Shown here: one piece after another, positions 17,951 through 25,760 of the stretch
Position numbering within the stretch: position 1 is the first letter of the stretch
How the letters are laid out: every line of letters begins with the position of its first letter
Position numbers and translations under genes: made by a program
The notes under the pieces: generated by a model
The model's database searches: none
The model's input: the letters and a program-made list of their open reading frames with translations, nothing else
Told to the model about the DNA's origin: nothing
Assembly: GCA_023662705.1 (NCBI GenBank)
Contig: JAMPIM010000005.1
Location: forward strand, 1 to 64,000
Reading direction: 5' to 3'
DNA length: 64,000 nt
Source of the DNA: Candidatus Gastranaerophilales bacterium
GTDB lineage: Bacteria > Cyanobacteriota > Vampirovibrionia > Gastranaerophilales > Gastranaerophilaceae

Positions 17951-18460
17951 ATGAACGCAAATTCAGATAAAATACTTTTACCTAATGACGTAAGAAAATT
18001 ATTAAATGTTGATAATAAAGAAATTGTTGAACTTTGCAAAAAGACTTCTGTTAATCCTAAGAAAGACAGCAAAGGTCAGATTTATTTTTCAGTAGATGAA
18101 GTTAGAAAACTTAAAAATGCTAAATCATCAGTTGTTGCTGAAATGAACGAAAAGAAATCAGCACTTTCTCTTGTTTCTAAACCAAATTCTCAAGTTGTTG
18201 TTAACAACCTTCTTGAAACTTTGAGCAAAATGGAAAACAGTATCACTGATTCTATGTCAAAGATTCTTGATGAAAAACTTGAAGGTATGGATGATGTTGT
18301 TCTTGAACTTGTAAGATGCAAGACAGAAAATGAAAATCTTAAAAACAAAGTTAACGAATTGAACAAAGAAAACTTTAAACTAAAAAATGTTCTTAACAGT
18401 TTCAAACCATTGATGTGTGGATTCTATGTTAAGAAAGAAGAAGAAAATATTATAATCTAG
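17951..18460 (+). CDS. coiled-coil protein with N-terminal MerR/Xis-like HTH
   Basis: A 169-residue soluble protein. Residues about 8-55 (LLPNDVRKLLNVDNKEIVELCKK... YFSVDEVRKLK) look like a winged helix-turn-helix of the MerR/excisionase type; the remainder is a long coiled coil with heptads (residues about 85-150). Start chosen at 17951, where GAGGAGAA is 5-6 nt upstream, rather than an in-frame start at 17813 inside uvrB. It lies 9 bp ahead of recA and is almost certainly cotranscribed with it. Possibly a nucleoid or SOS-linked regulator; not a family I can name. Confidence 0.7.
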   Translation: MNANSDKILLPNDVRKLLNVDNKEIVELCKKTSVNPKKDSKGQIYFSVDEVRKLKNAKSSVVAEMNEKKSALSLVSKPNSQVVVNNLLETLSKMENSITDSMSKILDEKLEGMDDVVLELVRCKTENENLKNKVNELNKENFKLKNVLNSFKPLMCGFYVKKEEENIII

Positions 18461-18469
18461 GGGTAAATG

Positions 18470-19486
18470 ATGGCTAAGGATGATGCTGTTTCTGTATCAG
18501 ATGAAAGAAGCAAAGCTTTAAAGCTTGCTATTGAAAAGATTGAAAAAGATTTTGGAAAAGGCGCTATTATGAAGCTTGGCGATAAGCCTGCTGTTAGCGT
18601 TGAAACCATTCCTACCGGTGCGCTGGCGCTTGATGTTGCGCTTGGCGTAGGCGGAGTTCCAAGAGGAAGAATCATTGAGGTTTACGGACCTGAATCATCA
18701 GGTAAAACAACATTAGCTCAGCATATTGTTGCAGAATGCCAGAAAAAAGGCGGAATTGCGGCTTTCGTTGATGCTGAACACGCTCTTGACCCTGAATACG
18801 CAAGAAACCTGGGTGTTAATGTTGATGAATTATTGATTTCGCAGCCTGATACAGGTGAACAAGCTCTTGATATTACAGAAGAACTTGTTCGTTCAGGCGC
18901 AGTTGATATTATTGTTGTTGACTCAGTTGCAGCTCTTGTTCCGAAAGCTGAAATTGAAGGCTCTATGGAAGATCAGCAGATGGGCTTGCAAGCAAGATTG
19001 ATGTCTAAGGCTTTGAGAAAATTAACAGGTATTATCGGAAAAACTAACACAACTGTTATTTTCATCAACCAGTTGAGACAAAAAATCGGGGTTATGTACG
19101 GAAACCCTGAAACAACAACAGGTGGTAATGCGCTTAAGTATTACGCATCAGTTCGTATGGAAATCAAACGTGTTGAAGGTTTGAAAGGTGATGGTGAAGA
19201 CGTTGGCAACCATGTTCGTGTAAGAATCCTTAAGAACAAAGTTGCACCTCCTTTCAGAACAGCAGAATTTGATATAATCTTCGGAAAAGGTATTTGCAAA
19301 ATCGGAAATATCTTGGACGTAGCTGTTGATTTGGATATTGTTAAAAAAGCAGGCTCATGGTTCAGCTTTAATGATGAAAAACTCGGTCAGGGAAGAGATA
19401 AAGCAAAAGAATTCTTAGGCTCAAACCCTGAAATTTTAGCAACAGTAGAAACTCTTGTAAGAGAAAAACTTGCTGCTAATAGTTAA
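18470..19486 (+). CDS. recA: recombinase RecA
   Basis: A 338-residue RecA. Walker A GPESSGKTTLA, the IIVVDSVAALVPKAEIEG Walker B region, loop L1 and the QLRQKIGVMYGNPETTTGG loop L2 signature are intact. It forms the strand-exchange filament and stimulates LexA-type autocleavage. I prefer the second of two adjacent ATG codons (18467/18470) because AGGGG is then spaced 6-7 nt. It follows the coiled-coil gene in the same transcript and ends at a clear terminator. Confidence 0.98.
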   Translation: MAKDDAVSVSDERSKALKLAIEKIEKDFGKGAIMKLGDKPAVSVETIPTGALALDVALGVGGVPRGRIIEVYGPESSGKTTLAQHIVAECQKKGGIAAFVDAEHALDPEYARNLGVNVDELLISQPDTGEQALDITEELVRSGAVDIIVVDSVAALVPKAEIEGSMEDQQMGLQARLMSKALRKLTGIIGKTNTTVIFINQLRQKIGVMYGNPETTTGGNALKYYASVRMEIKRVEGLKGDGEDVGNHVRVRILKNKVAPPFRTAEFDIIFGKGICKIGNILDVAVDLDIVKKAGSWFSFNDEKLGQGRDKAKEFLGSNPEILATVETLVREKLAANS

Positions 19487-19520
19487 GTTATGAATTAAGA
19501 ATATTGATTGGGAAATTTTT

Positions 19521-19548
19521 AAGCCGAATTTAACATTCGGCTTTTTTA
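19521..19548 (+). terminator. terminator of recA
   Basis: Stem AAGCCGAAT/ATTCGGCTT (9 bp) with 5-nt loop, followed by a T-run to 19548. Confidence 0.88.
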
Positions 19549-19597
19549 TTACGAATTGTAAAAATTTACTTTTAAACACTAAAGTTTAACAAAAAAT

Positions 19598-22114
19598 ATG
19601 CCGTTCCAAAAACTATACGGAACAATAAAGATGTTAGATAAAGTAAGTTTGAATCAAAAAATCCAAAATTTTATTGCTGCAAATCCTTCTGTACAAGGAA
19701 TGAATCAAACGCAGCTAATTTCTTGTCTTATAGAAAATGGAATTGTCACGCTTACTGAATTGCAAGAACTTTCAATATTTGCATCAGACCAGGATTATGA
19801 AGCAGTTGGACTAACGTTACAAAATACAAAAACTATTAATGATGTTATTCAACAGGGAAAAGATTCAGACATTTTATTTAAATCAAATGATGGTAAAACA
19901 TATAATCTAAATAAAACCATTCAAAATAAAATTAATAAACTCAATAAAGACTTAGAAAAAGCAGAAGATTCAAACGGTTGGATTGGAAAAGCTTGGAGTT
20001 GGACTAAAAATGTAACGGGTATAGGTGATAGTTCAAACAAAGTTCGTGATAAACAAGCTCATGAACAAGAACTATTAAAACAATTTACAATGGATAACCC
20101 TAAAAAAGCTGAAATTTTCAAAGAACTCACCGGCGTAGATTTTACTCCCGAAGCGTTAGAAGCGTTTATTAAAGGAGAATTACCTCTTGAATCAGAAAAA
20201 GCACTTGAAGGTTACAAAGAAGGCCAAGAAATGGCGACCGATATTACCGCCGATATTATATCTGGTATTAGCGCTTTCTGTATTTACACTGCTGCAGTGG
20301 CAGCAGCGCCTTTTACCGGTGGTGCTTCAATTGCAGTTGGAATTGCAGCGGCAGCAGCAAGCGGCGCTGTTATAAAATCAGGAATAAAAGCTTTAGATTG
20401 TGTTGGTAATAATAAAGAATATACGTTTAAAGACTTAAGTTATGATTTAGGAACGGGCGCAGTGTCAGGCTTACTGGCTCCCGTGTCTGCCGGAGCAGGA
20501 GGAGCGATTGGTAAAACTGTTGCCACAAAGTGTGGCATGCAAGTTCTAAAATCTGCAAGTAAAGGTGTAACCGAAGAAGTTGTTACCACTGGTTTTAAAC
20601 AAACATTACAACATTCAATGCTAAATCCCGGTTCTTATAAATACGTAGGCGGCAATTTGCTTCAAAAAACAGGAGTCTACGGAGCAGAAATCGCAATTGA
20701 TGCAGGCGGAAGTGGTGCATTAGATGGTGCCTTCAGAGCTGATATAAATGGAGATGATGTAATAGATGGCGCTGTTACAGGTTTTGGCGCAGGTGTTTTC
20801 ATGGGCGGTGCGTTTAAAAGCATTGGTGGTGGCTGGAGAAAAATTAAAAAAGCTGGTAAAGAAGAACAAAATATAAAAGTGCATGAAAATGATCAGATAA
20901 ATCATATTACACAAGCTGATGAAGGAGTACCTGTAGTGACTTCAAAACAATCATTACAGGAAAGAATCTCTAATGCCAATACAAGAGAAGAAATTAAAGC
21001 ACTTCAGGATGAAATTAAACAAATGCCCTCAGGTATTGAAAAAGATAAATTTTGGATGCAATGTATTCAAAAACAAAATGAATTGAATCCGAAAATAAAA
21101 ATGTGTTCGGACCAAGATGTTTGTCCAATTGATAACATAACATCAAAGGTTTTTGGATTAAATAAAAAATTAGCAAAAAATATTATATATAAATTACAAA
21201 ATAAAATTGAAATAGGTGAAACTCTTGAACTAAGAGATTATAGTATTACTAAAATTGATGAAAGTAATTGCATAATAAAACACAAGTATAAACCTGCAAC
21301 CTATGTACAACCTGTATTAACATCTACTGATGACATGTTAAATTCAATTGAGCAAACAACTCCTAATTTATATAAATTAATTTCAGAATTACACTTGGCA
21401 GGTATTTTGGATAATTCCCATATTGAAAATATTTATCAAGCAACACGATTTTTGTATGACCAATCTATGTTGGAAGAAATTGTAATAGCAAAAAACGGCA
21501 TAAATAATTACAAAAAGAAAACAACATATCAATTATATAATTCTATTTTGCGAAAAGAAAATATAGAAATTCCAGATGGTATAGACAAAGATACATATAT
21601 TGGAAGTTTAAAAAAACAAATAAAATTATTATCCGATTTTATAGATACTTTTAATTATTCCCAACCAATGAAACTATATAGGCGAGATTCCTTTTCAATA
21701 TTACAATCTATTAAAATTGATGATAATGAAAGTCATTTTAACGGCAAATCTTTAGGTGAAATTTTGGAATTGTTATCCAAAGATAAGCCTGAAAATATTG
21801 AACAAATTCTACATGATATTATACAAATATTAAATAAAAAAGAACCTATAACAAACCTTGGATTTACATCAACCAGTATTGCAGAAATAGGTGCTAATGC
21901 CTGCAAAAGAAATACTAAACCAATACTGTGGGAATACAATACAACTGGAAATATCCACGGGTGTTATATTGATGTTTTTTCAAATGATTGGGCTGATGAA
22001 TTAGAATTTTTATTACAAGCAAACTCGAAATTTAGAATTACATCTATTGAACCAATTAAAGCAAGTGATTCAAATACACTACAATTTCGAATACATGCAA
22101 CGCTTACACAATAA
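19598..22114 (+). CDS. large multidomain protein with C-terminal ADP-ribosyltransferase domain
   Basis: An 838-residue toxin-like protein. Residues 1-210 are helical and soluble. Residues about 213-415 are Gly/Ala-rich and strongly hydrophobic in parts (AAVAAAPFTGGASIAVG, TGAVSGLLAPVSAGAGGAIG), like the membrane-interacting or pretoxin segments of delivered effectors, with a dockerin-like DINGDDVIDG at 382-391. The C-terminus (about 690-838) has the R-S-E signature of the C3/VIP2/ExoS-type ADP-ribosyltransferases: Arg in KLYRRDS (695/696), STS in GFTSTS (758-760), and the catalytic ELE (801-803). No classical signal peptide. G+C falls from about 57% (20461-20520) to about 18% (21181-21240), which suggests a separately acquired toxic tip. 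Start uncertain (19598 or 19631). It converges, 3 bp apart, on an ADP-ribosylglycohydrolase gene. Confidence 0.8.
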   Translation: MPFQKLYGTIKMLDKVSLNQKIQNFIAANPSVQGMNQTQLISCLIENGIVTLTELQELSIFASDQDYEAVGLTLQNTKTINDVIQQGKDSDILFKSNDGKTYNLNKTIQNKINKLNKDLEKAEDSNGWIGKAWSWTKNVTGIGDSSNKVRDKQAHEQELLKQFTMDNPKKAEIFKELTGVDFTPEALEAFIKGELPLESEKALEGYKEGQEMATDITADIISGISAFCIYTAAVAAAPFTGGASIAVGIAAAAASGAVIKSGIKALDCVGNNKEYTFKDLSYDLGTGAVSGLLAPVSAGAGGAIGKTVATKCGMQVLKSASKGVTEEVVTTGFKQTLQHSMLNPGSYKYVGGNLLQKTGVYGAEIAIDAGGSGALDGAFRADINGDDVIDGAVTGFGAGVFMGGAFKSIGGGWRKIKKAGKEEQNIKVHENDQINHITQADEGVPVVTSKQSLQERISNANTREEIKALQDEIKQMPSGIEKDKFWMQCIQKQNELNPKIKMCSDQDVCPIDNITSKVFGLNKKLAKNIIYKLQNKIEIGETLELRDYSITKIDESNCIIKHKYKPATYVQPVLTSTDDMLNSIEQTTPNLYKLISELHLAGILDNSHIENIYQATRFLYDQSMLEEIVIAKNGINNYKKKTTYQLYNSILRKENIEIPDGIDKDTYIGSLKKQIKLLSDFIDTFNYSQPMKLYRRDSFSILQSIKIDDNESHFNGKSLGEILELLSKDKPENIEQILHDIIQILNKKEPITNLGFTSTSIAEIGANACKRNTKPILWEYNTTGNIHGCYIDVFSNDWADELEFLLQANSKFRITSIEPIKASDSNTLQFRIHATLTQ

Positions 22115-22117
22115 AAT

Positions 22118-23356
22118 TTATATAACAAATTTATCGTTCATCCTTCTTTGCTGCAATTCATCTTGTGTATATGTAATATGTCTTTGTGAATTAGCACTAA
22201 CAGACAACAAAGCTCTTGAATATTTCTTTAACCAATTTTTCAATTCTATATTATCAATATATGAGTTTTTAATAGAATTTATACCTAGTACTGTACCAAG
22301 TATATTGCCGGCAATTGCTCCGGTAGAATCACTATCTCCGTCATGATTAACTGCAATACTTAATGCTTTCATTAAATTTTTTGGTTCTTTTAATGCAGCA
22401 TATAACGCAATCGCAAGAGCTTCATCTGCTTTTCCTCCCATTCCGAGTTTTTTAATTGCCTCTTCCGAAGAATGTCCTGAGTGGACTAAAATAATCGCTT
22501 TTTTGATTATTTTCATTAAATTATCACTATTCTTATATGAAGAAAGAATCACCATAGATTTTTCTATACTTGTTTCTAAAGTATTACCACCTATCAAAAA
22601 TGCAATTAGAGCTGCTTGAAATCCTGCCGGCAAATAACCATCAGGATGTCCATGTGTCATTGCAGCACATTTTGCACCAACCTTAAATGCAAGCTCGGGA
22701 TTATTACAATACATCAGACCAACCGGAGCAATTCGCATAAGCCCGCCATTTCCTGCTGAATTATTTATAGGATTCTCAATGGTACCCATTTTACCTGTCC
22801 TCAATGCAGACATACAAGTTTTTCCCGGAAAACGTTGACTATATAGAGTTCTATCAGCCATTAGTCCCATTTTGCTTTCTACATTTTCATAAGGAATTGT
22901 TTGTGTTTTATACCAATTATTATATGAAAGAAAAATATCTTTGTAATTAGGTTCAATTAATAAATTATGAGAATTGTTTAATAATGCCTTTAATAATCCT
23001 TCTGCGGTAAATAAAGTCATTTGAGTATCATCACTTATATTATATTGTCCATTCACTTTTGGTATATATCTTAAACCAGCTTCACCATAATAAGATTTTA
23101 TTTTATCTAATGATAACCATTCTAACTTTGCTCCAAATGCATCACCAATGGCACCACCCAATAAACACCCTTCATAGTATTCTAAAGCATGACGTGAAGT
23201 ATTCATTGCTGTTTTTGAAACTCCTTGAAAGTTTATAGGTGCATAATAAAATAATAATTGGTTATTATTTTGAAAGTTATCTTTTTTTTCAGCTACATTT
23301 TTTTTGTTATACGTACTATTACCTTGTATAATTGCAGGACTCAATAAAATTTTCAT
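22118..23356 (-). CDS. ADP-ribosylglycohydrolase (ARH/DraG family) with N-terminal tag
   Basis: A 412-residue protein. Residues 1-45 form an Asn/Lys-rich leader ending PINFQGV, like the SFKA tags on other proteins here. The rest is an ADP-ribosylhydrolase: GGAIGDAFGAKLEW (about 67-80), SDDTQMTLFTAEGLL with the first metal-binding Asp pair (109-110), GNGGLMRIAPVG (about 202-213), THGHPDG, and VNHDGDSDSTGAIAGN with the second magnesium site (339-344). It removes ADP-ribose from arginine or other residues. Converging on an ADP-ribosyltransferase gene, it may protect the producer or reverse the modification. Catalytic residues are complete. Confidence 0.88.
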   Translation of the reverse strand: MKILLSPAIIQGNSTYNKKNVAEKKDNFQNNNQLLFYYAPINFQGVSKTAMNTSRHALEYYEGCLLGGAIGDAFGAKLEWLSLDKIKSYYGEAGLRYIPKVNGQYNISDDTQMTLFTAEGLLKALLNNSHNLLIEPNYKDIFLSYNNWYKTQTIPYENVESKMGLMADRTLYSQRFPGKTCMSALRTGKMGTIENPINNSAGNGGLMRIAPVGLMYCNNPELAFKVGAKCAAMTHGHPDGYLPAGFQAALIAFLIGGNTLETSIEKSMVILSSYKNSDNLMKIIKKAIILVHSGHSSEEAIKKLGMGGKADEALAIALYAALKEPKNLMKALSIAVNHDGDSDSTGAIAGNILGTVLGINSIKNSYIDNIELKNWLKKYSRALLSVSANSQRHITYTQDELQQRRMNDKFVI

Positions 23357-23424
23357 ACTATTATATTACTACCTTCTTGTTGTTATATAAAAATAAAGTT
23401 AAAGAAAAAGAAAAATTGCCCAAA

Positions 23425-23441
23425 TGTAAACTTTTGTAAAC
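23425..23441 (+). repeat. short direct repeat upstream of the acetyl-CoA synthetase gene
   Basis: TGTAAAC occurs at 23425-23431 and 23435-23441, exactly one helical turn apart, about 55 bp before a TATAAT at 23495-23500. Spacing and position suit an activator site; nothing else is seen in the 184 bp gap. Confidence 0.3.
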
Positions 23442-23540
23442 TCCAATCTCCTGATTTCAACCAAAAATATTACCCCGAAAAGTGTTGTTTGTACTATAAT
23501 TGTAATGAGATTTTCATTAAAAAGAAAGGAAGAGGCTATA

Positions 23541-25706
23541 ATGACTAATTTAGACAAAATTATGAAGCCGAAATCAGTTGCAGTTATTGGTGCATCTACC
23601 AAAGAACACACAATTGGTTCCGACATTATGAAAAGATTACAAGAATACAAATTCAACGGTAATATCTACCCTGTAAACCCTAAAGGCGGAGTTATCGAAG
23701 GTTTGCAAGCATATACTTCAATTCTTGAAGTTCCTGGCGAAGTTGATTTAGCAATTATCGTTGTTAACGCAAAATTCGTTCTTGATACAATCGACCAATG
23801 CCACCAAAAAGGTATTAAAGGTCTTTGTATCATTACAGCAGGCTTCAAAGAAACAGGTAAAGAAGGTGCAGAAGCAGAAAAACAACTTCTTGCTAAAGTT
23901 CGTGAATACGGTATGAGATGTGTTGGCCCTAACTGTTTAGGCGTTGTTAACACTCACCCTGAAATCAGACTTGACGGATGTTTCGCTGAATCATTACCAG
24001 AACGCGGAAACATCGGTTTTGTTTCTCAATCAGGTGCTTTAGGCGGCGGTATTTTAAACATCCTTAAAGACCTTAACCTTGGTTTCGCTCAATTTATTTC
24101 AATCGGTAACCAGGCTGACGTTAACGCTGAAACAGCTCTTGAATACTGGGAAAATGAAGAAGACGTTGAACAAATTCTTCTTTACATGGAATCAATCCAA
24201 AACCCTGCAAACTTTAGAAAACTTGCTTCAAGAATTTCTAAGAAAAAACCTGTTCTTGCTCTTAAAGCAGGACGTTCAGCAGCAGGTGCAAGCGCTGCAT
24301 CTTCTCACACAGGTTCTTTAGCAGGTGCTGATAAAGCTGCTAACGCTTTATTGAATCAATCAGGCGTTATCAGAGAATACTCTTTAAAAGATTTATTCGC
24401 TACAGCAAAAGTTTTTGCTAACTGCCCTATTCCAAAAGGCGACAGAGTTGCAATCATCACTAACTCAGGCGGTCCTGGTATTATGGCAACTGACGCAATT
24501 TGCGAACACGGTATGCAAATCGCTCAAATCAGCGAAGAAACTAAAGAAAAACTTAGAAGTTTCTTACCTTCAGCTGCTTCTGTTAAAAACCCTATCGATA
24601 TGATTGCTTCTGCTCCAATCGAGCACTACAAACAAACATTAGAAACAGTTATTGCTGATGAAAACGTTGATATGATTATTACAATCTATCTTCCATTCCT
24701 AGGTTTGAAAGATATTGATGTAGCAAAAGCATTAATGGAAATTAAAGCTAAAAATCCGCAAAAACCTGTTATCGGTGTATTTATGACAAAATCAGAATTC
24801 TTCTCAACATTATCAGATATGGATGTTAACATGCCATTCTTTATGTACGCAGAAGAAGCTGCTGACGGTTTGAACAGATTGAACCAACAAAGAAAATGGA
24901 TGGAAAGACCGGAAGGCAAAATTCCTACATTCAATGTTGATTACAAAAAAGCACAAGAAATCATTGCTAAATCAGTTAATGAAGGTCGTGACCAGCTTAC
25001 AACACGTGAATCAATTGACGTTTTAGAAGCTTATGGCATCAGAGTTTGTAAATCAGGTTTCGCTACAACAGAAGAAGAAGCAGTTACAATTGCTAACTCA
25101 ATCGACTACCCTGTTGTAATGAAAATGACTTCAAAAACAACTTCACACAAAACTGATGTTGGCGGTGTAAGAGTTAATATTCAGTCAGAAGCTCAATTAA
25201 GAGCTGAATACAAAGACCTAATTGCTAAGCTTGAAGAACGCGGACTTTTAGACGGTCTTGAAGGCGTAATCATTCAAGAAATGGTTAAAGGTAACAGAGA
25301 AATGGTTTGCGGTATCGCAACAGACCCTCAATACGGTCCAATGATGATGTTTGGGTTAGGCGGTGTGTTCATTGAAGTTATGAAAGACGTAACTTTCAGA
25401 ATCGCTCCATTAACTGATATCGATGCTAAAGAAATGATTAAATCAGTTAAAGCTTACAAATTACTTGAAGGCGCACGTGGTACAAAACCTGCTCAAATGG
25501 AACAAATCGAAGAAACATTATTGAGATTATCTCAACTTGTTAACGATTTCAAATTCATCGATGAATTAGATATCAACCCATTGTTGATTTCTGAAAAAAC
25601 AGGTGAAGGTATTGCAGTAGACGGACGTATCAAAGTAAGAATGTCAGAAGCTCAAGAAGCTTTAGGATATTGCTGCAAAGACGGCGTTTGCGCTTGTAAT
25701 GTATAG
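23541..25706 (+). CDS. ADP-forming acetyl-CoA synthetase (fused alpha/beta)
   Basis: A 721-residue NDP-forming acyl-CoA synthetase with CoA-binding domain (IMKPKSVAVIGASTKE), a succinyl-CoA-ligase-like middle with the phosphohistidine region, and a C-terminal ATP-grasp domain (VVMKMTSKTTSHKTDVGGVR, MVKGNREMVCG, GLGGVFIEVMKDV, ELDINPLL). It converts acetyl-CoA, ADP and phosphate to acetate and ATP, an energy-saving last step of anaerobic fermentation. Start set at 23541 where GAGG/GGAAG precede. Codon use is as biased as dnaK, so it is abundant. Ends with a CC-rich tail (YCCKDGVCACNV) that is unusual and could bind a metal. Confidence 0.93.
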   Translation: MTNLDKIMKPKSVAVIGASTKEHTIGSDIMKRLQEYKFNGNIYPVNPKGGVIEGLQAYTSILEVPGEVDLAIIVVNAKFVLDTIDQCHQKGIKGLCIITAGFKETGKEGAEAEKQLLAKVREYGMRCVGPNCLGVVNTHPEIRLDGCFAESLPERGNIGFVSQSGALGGGILNILKDLNLGFAQFISIGNQADVNAETALEYWENEEDVEQILLYMESIQNPANFRKLASRISKKKPVLALKAGRSAAGASAASSHTGSLAGADKAANALLNQSGVIREYSLKDLFATAKVFANCPIPKGDRVAIITNSGGPGIMATDAICEHGMQIAQISEETKEKLRSFLPSAASVKNPIDMIASAPIEHYKQTLETVIADENVDMIITIYLPFLGLKDIDVAKALMEIKAKNPQKPVIGVFMTKSEFFSTLSDMDVNMPFFMYAEEAADGLNRLNQQRKWMERPEGKIPTFNVDYKKAQEIIAKSVNEGRDQLTTRESIDVLEAYGIRVCKSGFATTEEEAVTIANSIDYPVVMKMTSKTTSHKTDVGGVRVNIQSEAQLRAEYKDLIAKLEERGLLDGLEGVIIQEMVKGNREMVCGIATDPQYGPMMMFGLGGVFIEVMKDVTFRIAPLTDIDAKEMIKSVKAYKLLEGARGTKPAQMEQIEETLLRLSQLVNDFKFIDELDINPLLISEKTGEGIAVDGRIKVRMSEAQEALGYCCKDGVCACNV

Positions 25707-25720
25707 AAATATATAACAAA

Positions 25721-25750
25721 AGAGGCGGTATAAATTACCGCCTCTTTTTT
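25721..25750 (+). terminator. terminator of acetyl-CoA synthetase gene
   Basis: Ten-bp perfect stem AGAGGCGGTA/TACCGCCTCT with loop TAAAT, then six T; the complementary A-run lets it act for the convergent M15 gene too. Confidence 0.92.
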
Positions 25751-25760
25751 ATTGCCAAAT

